In this document: one piece after another, positions 52,088 to 60,309 of the stretch
Position numbering within the stretch: position 1 is the first letter of the stretch
How the letters are laid out: every line of letters begins with the position of its first letter
Assembly: GCF_022259695.1 (NCBI RefSeq)
Contig: NZ_CP092099.1
Location: 1,224,471 to 1,288,470 of the forward strand
Direction: 5' to 3'
Source: Flaviramulus sp. BrNp1-15
GTDB taxonomy: Bacteria > Bacteroidota > Bacteroidia > Flavobacteriales > Flavobacteriaceae
DNA: 64,000 nt
The notes under the pieces: model-generated
Told to the model about the DNA's origin: nothing
What the model saw: only the letters and a program-made list of their open reading frames with translations
Database searches by the model: none
Position numbers and translations under genes: made by a program

Positions 52088-53492
52088 TAGTTTTTATTTT
52101 TAGTCCAGCAATTTTATCGTCTTCTAGAATAGATTCTGTTTCTTGTTTTACTTTTTTTAAAATTTCTTTTAAATCTCCGTTTACATCAATTTTTTTATCT
52201 GTAAGCAAGGTTAAAATTGCTTTGTCCTGCGCTCTTCCTTTTAACATAGCTTCTCTATAACCAATATTTTCATTAAAAGTTACTAGTGAATATTTTGATG
52301 AATATTCGTTTGGAAATTCTTTTTCCAAAGCCATCTCTAATTTACGCTTTTCTTGAAAAATGGGGTTAGCGACGTGGTCTTTCATTTCATAAAAATTATC
52401 TATCGCCAAATCTGCAATTGCATCGGTATCCTTTTTTCGAGATTTTTCGTAGGCTTTAAAAACGGTTTCCCAATTGCCTTGATGTGTTTCTAAAAATTTA
52501 TCAAACTCAACAACATCTTCAAAAGAAGCATTCATGCCTTGTCCGTAAAACGGAACAATAGCATGAGCAGCATCGCCCATTAAAAGCGTGTTGCCTTTGT
52601 AATGCCAAGGTGAACATTTTATAGTGCCTAAAGGTGATGTTGGGTTTTCAAAGAAATCATCTAACAGGTTTGGCATTATAGCTAATGCATCTGGAAATTC
52701 TTTTTGAAAAAATTCTAAAACTTTTTCTTCGGTAGTTAAGTTATTAAAATTGTATTCGCCTTTATCATAACTTAAAAATAAAGTTACTGTAAAACTACCA
52801 TCTAAATTTGGTAATGCAATCAGCATAAAACTACCACGAGGCCAGATGTGAAGTGCGTTTTTGTACGTTTTATAATCGCCAGTTTCAGTTGGAAGAATAC
52901 TTAATTCTTTATAACCATGAGTTAAATACTCCTGTGAAAAACTAAAGAGGAATTTTTTACCCAAATAATAGCTTTTTCGCATTGCAGAACCTGCGCCGTC
53001 TGTTGCGATAATAATATCTGCATCTTCTACAAATTGATTTTTTGTAGTATAGTCTTCAAATAAAGCAGTAGTTTTTTCAAAATCTACCGATTTACATTTT
53101 TTATTAAAAAAGAGATTAACGTTTTTGTGTTTTTCGGCTTCATTTAAAAGTAAGGCATTCAAATCTCCACGAGATACAGAATTAATGTATTCATGTTCTC
53201 TACCACTATAATTTGATTGAAAGGTATTGCCATGTATATCATGAATCATTCGTCCATTCATAGGAATGCAAAGTGCTTTTACTTTATCTTCTAAACCGAC
53301 TAATTTCATGGCTTTATTACCTCGATCTGAAAAAGCAAGGTTTATAGATCTCCCAGCTGAAATATCTACTTTACGTAAATCTGGACGCATTTCGTAAACT
53401 GAAACGTTATAACCACGTTGCCCTAAACGTAAAGCCAATAGTGAACCACATAATCCAGCGCCTATTATTAATATGTTTTGTTGTTTCTTCAT
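52080..53492 (-). CDS. kmo: Kynurenine 3-monooxygenase
   Basis: 470 residues, FAD-dependent aromatic hydroxylase. N-terminal FAD motif [19 protein letters not shown]-type motif [26 protein letters not shown], and DG-type [19 protein letters not shown]-specific [19 protein letters not shown] near the start. The C-terminal ~80 residues are helical but without an evident membrane helix. Converts kynurenine to 3-hydroxykynurenine. Confidence 0.95.
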   Translation of the reverse strand: MKKQQNILIIGAGLCGSLLALRLGQRGYNVSVYEMRPDLRKVDISAGRSINLAFSDRGNKAMKLVGLEDKVKALCIPMNGRMIHDIHGNTFQSNYSGREHEYINSVSRGDLNALLLNEAEKHKNVNLFFNKKCKSVDFEKTTALFEDYTTKNQFVEDADIIIATDGAGSAMRKSYYLGKKFLFSFSQEYLTHGYKELSILPTETGDYKTYKNALHIWPRGSFMLIALPNLDGSFTVTLFLSYDKGEYNFNNLTTEEKVLEFFQKEFPDALAIMPNLLDDFFENPTSPLGTIKCSPWHYKGNTLLMGDAAHAIVPFYGQGMNASFEDVVEFDKFLETHQGNWETVFKAYEKSRKKDTDAIADLAIDNFYEMKDHVANPIFQEKRKLEMALEKEFPNEYSSKYSLVTFNENIGYREAMLKGRAQDKAILTLLTDKKIDVNGDLKEILKKVKQETESILEDDKIAGLKIKTNE

Positions 53493-53505
53493 TTTTATTG
53501 TCTGG

Positions 53506-53550
53506 TCGAGCGCAGTCGAGACCTAAATAAGACCTCTCGACTGCGCTCGA
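53506..53550. repeat. Perfect 16-bp inverted repeat between kynU and kmo
   Basis: TCGAGCGCAGTCGAGA and TCTCGACTGCGCTCGA separated by 13 bases. It is strikingly GC-rich for this genome. REP-like element in the 71-base space inside the kynurenine operon; it could stabilise or attenuate the message. Confidence 0.8.
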
Positions 53551-53563
53551 GGTGACATTCGTT

Positions 53564-54832
53564 TTATTTTAATATTGCTTTTAATTTTTCAACCAATTTG
53601 TAAACATCTTCAAAACTATTATAAAATGGTGTTGGAGCACAACGAATTACATCGGGTTCTCTCCAGTCGCTAATTACACCAGCTTCTGTTAATTTGTTAT
53701 GTAATGATTTATCAGCATTTTTTACCTGAATAGATAATTGGCAACCACGTTCATTAGGATTTGAAGGTGTTATTATTCTTATTATATCTTCACCTAATTG
53801 CTTTAATAGAAACTCAAAATAACCTGTTAGTTTTTTAGATTTTTCTGTTAGCTTTTCAATGCCAACTTCATGAAATAAATCAAGTGACGCTTTTATGGCC
53901 GCCATTGATAATATTGGCGGATTACTTAATTGCCAACCTTCTGCTCCGGGAAGTTGGTCAAATTCACCACGCATGTTAAAACGTGTTTCTTTATTATGGC
54001 TCCACCAACCTGTAAAACGATTAAGGTTTTTGTTATAAGCATGACGCTCATGTATAAAACATCCTGCTAGACTTCCTGGTCCAGAATTTAAATATTTGTA
54101 AGTACACCAAACGGCAAAATCTGCTCCAGAATCATGTAAATTCAATGCTACATTTCCTGCGCCATGTGCACAATCAAAACCTACTTTGCAACCGTGTTTA
54201 TGTCCTAATTCTGTGATGCGCTTGAGGTCAAAATATTGCCCGGTGTAATAGTTAACACCTCCAATCATGATTAGAGCAATTTCATCGCCATGTTCCTTAA
54301 GGATGAGTTCTAAATCTTCATAGTTTAATAGTTCTTCATCATTATGTGGTTTCCAAAGAATTAAACCTTCTTTATCATCAAATCCGTGATGACGTAATTG
54401 AGATTCTACTGCATATTTGTCTGATGGAAAAGCATCGCTTTCAATAAGTATTTTGTAGCGTGTTTTAGTAGGTTGATAAAATGAAACCATCATAAAATGA
54501 AGATTAGCAGTAAGCGTATTCATTACTACTACTTCTATAGGTTTTGCACCAACTATCTTTGCCATACTTTCGGTTAAAAATTCATGATATGGCAACCATG
54601 GATTTTTTGCTTCAAAATGACCTTCTACACCTAAAGTTGCCCAATCTTCAAGTTCTTGATTTACATAAGTCTTAGTAGTTTTTGGTTGTAAACCCAAGGA
54701 ATTACCAGTCATGTAAATTAAATCATCTCCATGAGCATCTTTAGGAATGTGAAACTGATTTCTGTATAATTTTAATTCATCATTTCGGTCTTGTTCTAAA
54801 GCATATTCAAGACCTGATTTATAGTCAGACAA
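53564..54832 (-). CDS. kynU: Kynureninase
   Basis: 422 residues, PLP-dependent fold type I. Lys of the Schiff base in WCTYKYLNSGPGS; Asp in VGFDCAHGAGNVAL; MTGNSLGLQPKTT near the start; WWSHNKETRF, GWQLSNPP and VISDWREPDVIRCAPTPFYN in the family pattern. Cleaves (3-hydroxy)kynurenine to (3-hydroxy)anthranilate and alanine. First gene of the minus-strand kynurenine operon. Confidence 0.96.
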   Translation of the reverse strand: MSDYKSGLEYALEQDRNDELKLYRNQFHIPKDAHGDDLIYMTGNSLGLQPKTTKTYVNQELEDWATLGVEGHFEAKNPWLPYHEFLTESMAKIVGAKPIEVVVMNTLTANLHFMMVSFYQPTKTRYKILIESDAFPSDKYAVESQLRHHGFDDKEGLILWKPHNDEELLNYEDLELILKEHGDEIALIMIGGVNYYTGQYFDLKRITELGHKHGCKVGFDCAHGAGNVALNLHDSGADFAVWCTYKYLNSGPGSLAGCFIHERHAYNKNLNRFTGWWSHNKETRFNMRGEFDQLPGAEGWQLSNPPILSMAAIKASLDLFHEVGIEKLTEKSKKLTGYFEFLLKQLGEDIIRIITPSNPNERGCQLSIQVKNADKSLHNKLTEAGVISDWREPDVIRCAPTPFYNSFEDVYKLVEKLKAILK

Positions 54833-54856
54833 AGTGTGTTAATTTTCGGTTTCTAA

Positions 54857-54864
54857 CAAAAATA
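54857..54864 (-). promoter_or_regulatory. Candidate -7 box of the kynurenine operon
   Basis: The minus strand reads TATTTTTG (TAnnTTTG); predicted start near 54851, about 20 bases before the kynU ATG. No clear -33 element. Confidence 0.45.
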
Positions 54865-54940
54865 AGAATTATAAAGTTAGAAACGAATACTTAAAATAGA
54901 AGTTTAAAAAGCTTTAAATTTTACTTGCTTCTAGAATTGA

Positions 54941-54971
54941 AAAGCGCTTCAATCATTGATTGAAGCGCTTT
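54941..54971. terminator. Long palindrome upstream of kynU
   Basis: Perfect 15-bp arms AAAGCGCTTCAATCA / TGATTGAAGCGCTTT around one base. It lies in the 231-base gap between kynU and the DUF3703 gene, on whose 3' side it could terminate transcription; a regulatory role for kynU is also possible. Short A/T runs flank it. Confidence 0.6.
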
Positions 54972-55063
54972 AGAAAATATATAGACGCATAATGCGGAAA
55001 ATTTGCTTTATATTTTATATACGACCTTAGTTAGGTTCTAGATTATATGTAATGTTTTTTAGT

Positions 55064-55435
55064 TTAATATACATCAGCTTTAATAAATATGTCTTGTAAT
55101 TCTTGTTCTATTGGAAATGGTTTTAAAGGAGGCACATTTGAACCTCCTGGGTTTCCAACGGGAATTCTTCCAACAAATGATTTCACGCCACCAAAAATGA
55201 GACGTGGAATTTGTCCTAATATTTCTTTTCTATTTTTAATTTTAAACCCAAATTGAAGCATTTTCCAATGCACAAAACTATGGGCGTAAGGGTATTTTTG
55301 ACCAATAATATGAGCTCTTTCTAGATAATTCCAAGCATTTTTTAAATTTCCGTTTGAGTATTCAATACTATATTTTTCTAATTCGGCATTGAAATAAGGT
55401 TTAAGTTTTTTAGGAATTGAAGTGTAAAATTTCAT
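55064..55435 (-). CDS. DUF3703 family protein
   Basis: 123 residues, soluble, helical N-terminal half (LEKYSIEYSNGNLKNAWNYLERAHIIGQ) and the family segment SFVHWKMLQFGFKIKNRKEILGQIPRLIF, GRIPVGNPGGSNVPPLKPFPI. Matches my memory of DUF3703. In other bacteria it accompanies metal-resistance genes; no such neighbours here. Function unknown. Confidence 0.85.
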   Translation of the reverse strand: MKFYTSIPKKLKPYFNAELEKYSIEYSNGNLKNAWNYLERAHIIGQKYPYAHSFVHWKMLQFGFKIKNRKEILGQIPRLIFGGVKSFVGRIPVGNPGGSNVPPLKPFPIEQELQDIFIKADVY

Positions 55436-55464
55436 ATCATTTAATTTAAAATATGTTTTAAAAT

Positions 55465-56127
55465 TTATTCTAAAGTAACTTTCACATCATTAAAAACAAG
55501 ATTCCAGTCTCCTGCAGCGTTTTTATGTTCTAAAGCAATTTTAATACCATTAAAATCTTGATAATTTTCAAAGGTATTACTCAATGAAGGTTCTTCTTGG
55601 TTGCCTCTTCTAAACGTCCATTCTTTCATGCAAAAATCGTCATCATAAAAAATATCGTAAGCATCACCTGGAGTGTAACCACCTTCATTTGGATAAGTTA
55701 TAGTGATTTTATTTAATTGTGTTTTACTTACGGGTGCTTCTGTTACTATGGATTCTGAAATTGTAGCACTTTTATCCCAAACCAATTGAAAGGGTATTAA
55801 TAGCCAAAACTTGTCGTTTACAAAGGCGCCATCAGTTTTAGTAGTTAGTGAATCTACTTTTTTTCTATTGTAATTGATTGTATCGGTTTTTCCCAAAAGC
55901 GTAACTTCGTTAGTTTTTGGTTTCCATATCCAATGTCTATTTCCTGCAAAAGTAAAAGCGACCTCAGAAACATGTTTCCAGTTTTCATATCCATGGGCAT
56001 TCGCTATTTTTTGTGCGGTAGAAAGTTCAGTTTTAACTATTTCAGGTTCTGTAGGTTCTGTTTTTTCTTTTTGTTTACAACCAACAAAAAGAAATGTAAT
56101 TAAAGTGATATAAATAAGAGTTTTCAT
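55465..56127 (-). CDS. Lipoprotein, unknown
   Basis: 220 residues with lipobox ITFLFVGCKQK. Beta-rich: TAQKIANAHGYENWKHVSEVAFTFAGNRHW, LLIPFQLVWDKSA, ITYPNEGGYTPGDAYDIFYDDDF, WTFRRGN. Reminiscent of LolA/outer-membrane-lipoprotein-like beta half-barrels that handle lipid, and of heme-associated envelope proteins; no firm family. Divergent from the methyltransferase at 56161. Confidence 0.75.
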   Translation of the reverse strand: MKTLIYITLITFLFVGCKQKEKTEPTEPEIVKTELSTAQKIANAHGYENWKHVSEVAFTFAGNRHWIWKPKTNEVTLLGKTDTINYNRKKVDSLTTKTDGAFVNDKFWLLIPFQLVWDKSATISESIVTEAPVSKTQLNKITITYPNEGGYTPGDAYDIFYDDDFCMKEWTFRRGNQEEPSLSNTFENYQDFNGIKIALEHKNAAGDWNLVFNDVKVTLE

Positions 56128-56160
56128 TATTTTAGTTTTTTATAAAGATATGATTAATAG

Positions 56161-56961
56161 ATGAGTACCAACGAAAATTATTTTAAAGTTAATAAAGAAA
56201 CTTGGAACAATAAAGTTAAAGTACATGCTAAAAGCGAAATGTACGATTTGGAGGCTTTTAAAAAAGGAAAATCCTCGTTGATGCCTTATGAGATTGAAGC
56301 TTTAGGTGATGTAAACGGAAAGTCGTTATTGCACTTACAATGCCATTTTGGACAAGATACATTAAGTTGGAGTAGGTTGGGAGCAAAATGTACAGGTGTA
56401 GATTTAAGTGATGAAGGCATAAAATTAGCACAAAATTTAAATGATGAATTGGGTTTAGATGCCAAATTTGTTTGTTGCAATGTGTTGGATACCTCAAAGT
56501 TTGTACAAGATATTTTTGATATTGTTTTTACAAGTTATGGAGTAATAGGTTGGTTGCCCGATTTAAAACCTTGGGGACAAATGATTGCTGAACGACTTAA
56601 GAAAGGAGGTACTTTTTTTATGGCTGAATTTCACCCCATAGTTTGGATGTTTGATTATTTGGATGGTAAACCTATAATGAAATATGGCTATATGCAAGAT
56701 GAAGTGATTTATGAAGAATATGAAGGCACTTACGCTAATCAGGAATCAAAAATGGTAAGTAAAGAATACGGTTGGAATCATGGTTTAGGTGAAGTGATTT
56801 CAGCACTAACTGAAGCAGGTTTGCATATTGAGTATTTAAAAGAATATAATGAAAGCCCTTATGATGTTTTAACAGATTTAGTTAAAACAGAATCTGGAAT
56901 GTATGTAACTAAGGATAAATTATATCCTTTAATTTTTACGTTGAAGGCGACGAAGTTTTAG
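56161..56961 (+). CDS. Class I SAM-dependent methyltransferase
   Basis: 266 residues. SAM motif LLHLQCHFGQDTLSWSRLGAKCTGVDLSDEGI, motif II DIVFTSYGVIGWLPD, motif III RLKKGGTFFMAEFHPIVWMFDY. The C-terminal part (KEYGWNHGLGEVISALTEAGLHIEYLKEY) is typical of small-molecule methyltransferases. Substrate unknown. Its 3' end abuts recipient half-site GTTCGTTTAAC at 56976. Confidence 0.9.
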   Translation: MSTNENYFKVNKETWNNKVKVHAKSEMYDLEAFKKGKSSLMPYEIEALGDVNGKSLLHLQCHFGQDTLSWSRLGAKCTGVDLSDEGIKLAQNLNDELGLDAKFVCCNVLDTSKFVQDIFDIVFTSYGVIGWLPDLKPWGQMIAERLKKGGTFFMAEFHPIVWMFDYLDGKPIMKYGYMQDEVIYEEYEGTYANQESKMVSKEYGWNHGLGEVISALTEAGLHIEYLKEYNESPYDVLTDLVKTESGMYVTKDKLYPLIFTLKATKF

Positions 56962-56976
56962 TAATATTTTAAAAAG

Positions 56977-57119
56977 TTCGTTTAACGGTTACGTATAAGA
57001 ATAGTGCGGTTTTGTGTCCGAGGATTTTCCGCAGGAAAATCAGACGTAACAAAAATGCACGACTCTTTGATTAAGCACTAAACTACGCATTATTTTTATA
57101 CAATGTTACACACTGTAGC
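56977..57119 (-). repeat. attC-like repeat F (143 bp)
   Basis: Minus strand: 3' box GTGTGTAAC at 57113-57105 (extended GCTACA before it), GTATAA / TTATAC, GTGC / GCAC where copies A-D have GTTGC / GCAAC, apex GATTTTCC-TGC-GGAAAATC, then GTTAAACGAA at 56986-56977. The change of both stem sides keeps the pairing. Confidence 0.75.
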
Positions 57120-57957
57120 GACACGTTAAATTTATCAATTCTGTAAATTATATCTACTATATTCATCCCAATTTCCGCCAACTTTTCCAAATAAACGTTG
57201 TTCTGCAAATTGAATCATTTCTCCATTGTTACATATTTTCCATAACTCCTCAAGTAACTTTTGATTATGTTTTTGACTGCTTAATTGCGGATTATCTGGT
57301 TTGGCTTTATCAACATAATCCTTAATAGCTACGTATAAAACTACTATCGTTGCTTTAGCATCCTTTGATTTATCCATATCAGAACATTCATAACTAAATT
57401 TTTCTATAACATCAAAAAAGTTAGTTTTCATTAATTCGTCAGGATAAATTTGATTTATATTGTCAATCCAAATGTCAAGTCCATACATTGTTCCAACTTC
57501 AAAATTTTCAAGACAATATTTGATGTAATTTCTGAACGGGATAAAACTAAATTTCTTTAAAATTGATTCTTTTGTTTTTTGAGATATGAGAAATGAACTT
57601 TTGTTAAACTCTTCATTTTCGATATGATAATTAAAAGTTATATCGCGATAATTTTGTAATTCCTTTGTTTGGGCGAGTAAAAATGATAAATAGATTTTCT
57701 GATGAGTTGGTTCGACAACAGAATTTTTGCTAAATATTAAATCAATTGAAATACTTTCTTTCTCGGTAGATTCAGTTGCTTTTAATTCCGAAATCATATT
57801 CGGCTTAATTGCATCAGAATTATTTTCTAAAGTACGAGTAATTCCGTTGTCAGAATTCGGATTGTCTGTCTTTGATTCTTTGCAAGAAATAATAATAAAT
57901 AAACAAACTATGGTTAAAATATTTCTCATTCGGTTTTTTTAGAGCTATTGTGTGTAA
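56986..57957 (-). mobile_element. Single integron-like cassette (lipoprotein gene)
   Basis: 972 bp on the minus strand, from the TT of [A]TTACACAC to the G of the next GTT. One gene plus repeat F. The 3' box GTGTGTAAC matches the 5' box in all but the base before TT; that base would belong to the recipient in integron-type crossover. Extended ends GCTA..GTGTGTAA match 12 of 15. Flanked by half-sites GTTAAACGAAC (56986-56976) and GTTAAACGAAGTT (57999-58011). Confidence 0.65.
57135..57929 (-). CDS. Cassette-borne lipoprotein, unknown
   Basis: 264 residues; lipobox LFIIISCKES. The rest is helical and polar (LSFLLAQTKELQNYRDITFNYHIENEEFN; FIPFRNYIKYCLENFEVGTMYGLDIWIDNINQIYP; ATIVVLYVAIKDYVDKA), and not recognised. 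Its only neighbours are the cassette boxes; no promoter seen. Convergent with the methyltransferase gene and downstream of the glycosidase gene on the same strand. Confidence 0.72.
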   Translation of the reverse strand: MRNILTIVCLFIIISCKESKTDNPNSDNGITRTLENNSDAIKPNMISELKATESTEKESISIDLIFSKNSVVEPTHQKIYLSFLLAQTKELQNYRDITFNYHIENEEFNKSSFLISQKTKESILKKFSFIPFRNYIKYCLENFEVGTMYGLDIWIDNINQIYPDELMKTNFFDVIEKFSYECSDMDKSKDAKATIVVLYVAIKDYVDKAKPDNPQLSSQKHNQKLLEELWKICNNGEMIQFAEQRLFGKVGGNWDEYSRYNLQN

Positions 57958-58030
57958 TGCGATGATATGACGTCGTTCTTTAATGACTTATATCAATCGT
58001 TAAACGAAGTTAGTTGAAAATTTTTACAAA
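57944..58030 (-). repeat. Cassette entry site with left recipient half-site (58-kb locus)
   Basis: Minus order: AACTTCGTTTAAC (58011-57999), GATT, GATAT, 21 bases, ATATC, five bases, ATT of the cassette 5' box. Same order and spacing as at 46130-46046. The half-site is the inverse of GTTAAACGAA at 56986-56977, so the two would have formed one ~60-bp palindromic site before insertion. Confidence 0.6.
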
Positions 58031-58063
58031 GTCAACTAGTACAACTAAAATACCTTTTATTAA

Positions 58064-60217
58064 CTAACGTTTCGCCATATCAATATCCTCAACAACTTTA
58101 TAACGAAGTAATGCCCAGTGAAATCTTAAATGGTCATTTTCTTGCCATGTTTTGCCCTTATTTTCATTGTAATGTACTAAGCGCATATCGTTATAAATAG
58201 GTCTGGTGATTTCTATAATGTTATCCCAGTATTTCAGGGCGTTTTCTAAATGAGTGATGGCTAATTGTTGTTTAACCTTGTCGCCATTGCGTCTATAAGT
58301 TTCTAAAGCGATACCTGCTTTTATTTTTTCTGCCATGTAAAGCCCCATATAACTCCAAGATTTTATATCCGCTACTTCGTACATGAGGTCCGCGTTGTCT
58401 GTAGTTTGTGTCGCTTCAACCAATTTAAGCGCTTCTTTGGCATCTACTTCAAGTTGACTTGCTAGTATCACAGGTGTTGTATAGTTTTTCGGAAATGTTT
58501 TTTTAGCATTGATCGACTTCACATAATTTTTTATCGATACAAATGTGGTGTCTTGTGGCGGTTGTTCAATAAACGTTTTAATGTCTATAAACTCCACATT
58601 TTCAGTGTTTGGATTTCTATACGTGAAACCTTCGGCATACATGGTAAAATCCCAGGTGGAATCAAAAAACGATAACAATCGTAACGGTGTTTTCCCTGCT
58701 AGATTTGATGCTTTAAATAGTTTTTCGGCATAAAGTTCGCCGTATTTTTCTTTAAAGGCATTTATAAAAACCGAATTTGGTGTTTCTGCATTATAAAGTA
58801 AGCGACCCCAAATTTTGTAAAACAACCATTGCCGTTCAAAAGCATAAGTCCAACTCACTTTATCTTTATATTCTGAAGTTGTAAAATAATCTTTAGCAGG
58901 AATATAAGTTTCAGAGCCTATAAAATAACCACCAACATATTCGGGTGTGTTAGCGTTAATATGGGCTCGGGCAAATTCTTCAACACCCCAACGCAGGCAG
59001 AAAAAATCTTCATTTCTCACAGTCCAAACAATTTTAAAATCTTTTGGAACAGGATCGAAATACTTGCCGTAAAGTTTACCACCATGTACTTTTATGAGTT
59101 TAGTAGTGGAGTGCGGGTGCGACCAGTTGAATTTCATACTCGCCCAAACTGGTTTTTCAATTTTGTCCATCGACGCTTCTTCCTCAATGCCGTTTCGGGT
59201 AATTTGTTCCATTTCTAAAGACGTAGCACCCAAAGATTCAGTATTCCCAGAAAACGGAATACGATGTATGAGTTTAGACGTGCGATTTGCCTGTTGCATA
59301 CCAGCAATAATGGTTTCTCTAATCCATTTTTCGCGTTCAAAAGGTGTCATGCCACCCATGCCTTCACCAAGCGTTAAACCTATTCCTGAAAGGTCTGGAT
59401 ATTCATTTAATAATTGTATAACGCTTTCCCTAGTGTAGTCTTTAACAACTTGCGAAGTGTCGCCTTCAACATAATGGTGGTGATCTAAATTTTTTGCCGA
59501 AATACCACCGTGTTTTTTTGAGAAAGACGGCGGAACAAAAATATTGAAAGGCATCACGTAAGTATCAATGCCACGAGCTTTTGCCATTTTGAAGATTGAA
59601 CCAAAAAGATGTTTCCACTCTTGCATTTCCTCATCGGTCCACTCTGAAGCTTCAGGATAATTTTTAGACTTAATCATGTAATTATAAGGATGTAAATTCC
59701 AAACGGTTAATGCATTGAATCGGTTTTCGCAAAGCATATCTAAAAACGCTTCCCAATAATTCAAATCTTTACAAGTTTCTTGGTGCTGATACAAAGCATT
59801 ACTATGGCGATACGTATCCCAAGGCAAGTCGTATTTTATGGCTCGAAACCCTAATTTTGGTGTATCTGATTGGTTTTCGATAGATTTTAAGGTGATGCCA
59901 TTGTAGAGGTTTTCAATAATGGTGTTCGAGGCATAAATTAAACCGGTTTGGTCGCCACCTTCAAGAATAATAGTTTTTCCTAAGTTTTTTATATTAAACG
60001 CTTCTTTACCCAAGGTAGAATCTAACTGAAATTGTATGCTAATTTCAGCATCATTTTCAATGAGATTATAACCATTTTCATTAAGGTTTTTAGATAGTTT
60101 TTTAAAGGCGTATTGTTGCTGTGGCGAATTATCGCTTAAAGTAATTTGTACAGAATTTTTATCTGAACAACTTATAAATAAAATTGATAAACATAGAAGG
60201 AAAATTAGCTTTCTCAT
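58064..60217 (-). CDS. Glycosidase-like lipoprotein (alpha-glucuronidase-type, GH20-like N-terminal domain)
   Basis: 717 residues. Lipobox LSILFISCSDK. N-terminal domain (VQITLSDNSPQQQYAFKKLSKNL..IILEGGDQTGLIYASNTIIENL) resembles the GH20/GH67 alpha/beta domain 2. A TIM barrel follows (FRAIKYDLPWDTYR; ENRFNALTVWNLHPYNY; MPFNIFVPPSF; GIGLTLGEGMGGM with two Glu candidates; WTVRNEDFFCLRWG). A helical C-terminal domain ends it. Best guess is an alpha-glucuronidase/galacturonidase-like enzyme acting on uronic polysaccharides; the family number is not certain. No SusC/D pair is next to it. Confidence 0.72.
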   Translation of the reverse strand: MRKLIFLLCLSILFISCSDKNSVQITLSDNSPQQQYAFKKLSKNLNENGYNLIENDAEISIQFQLDSTLGKEAFNIKNLGKTIILEGGDQTGLIYASNTIIENLYNGITLKSIENQSDTPKLGFRAIKYDLPWDTYRHSNALYQHQETCKDLNYWEAFLDMLCENRFNALTVWNLHPYNYMIKSKNYPEASEWTDEEMQEWKHLFGSIFKMAKARGIDTYVMPFNIFVPPSFSKKHGGISAKNLDHHHYVEGDTSQVVKDYTRESVIQLLNEYPDLSGIGLTLGEGMGGMTPFEREKWIRETIIAGMQQANRTSKLIHRIPFSGNTESLGATSLEMEQITRNGIEEEASMDKIEKPVWASMKFNWSHPHSTTKLIKVHGGKLYGKYFDPVPKDFKIVWTVRNEDFFCLRWGVEEFARAHINANTPEYVGGYFIGSETYIPAKDYFTTSEYKDKVSWTYAFERQWLFYKIWGRLLYNAETPNSVFINAFKEKYGELYAEKLFKASNLAGKTPLRLLSFFDSTWDFTMYAEGFTYRNPNTENVEFIDIKTFIEQPPQDTTFVSIKNYVKSINAKKTFPKNYTTPVILASQLEVDAKEALKLVEATQTTDNADLMYEVADIKSWSYMGLYMAEKIKAGIALETYRRNGDKVKQQLAITHLENALKYWDNIIEITRPIYNDMRLVHYNENKGKTWQENDHLRFHWALLRYKVVEDIDMAKR

Positions 60218-60309
60218 TTGGTTTAAGTTAGTATACTAAGTTAAGAAAATTACAAAATGAGGATTGGTTAATTTTAAAATACCTTTAAATTAAATCCAGG
60301 GTTTGTTTA

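Noticed and set aside
58939-59438. Overlapping plus-strand ORFs of 85 and 114 codons
   Set aside because: Antisense to the glycosidase-like gene, no family features.
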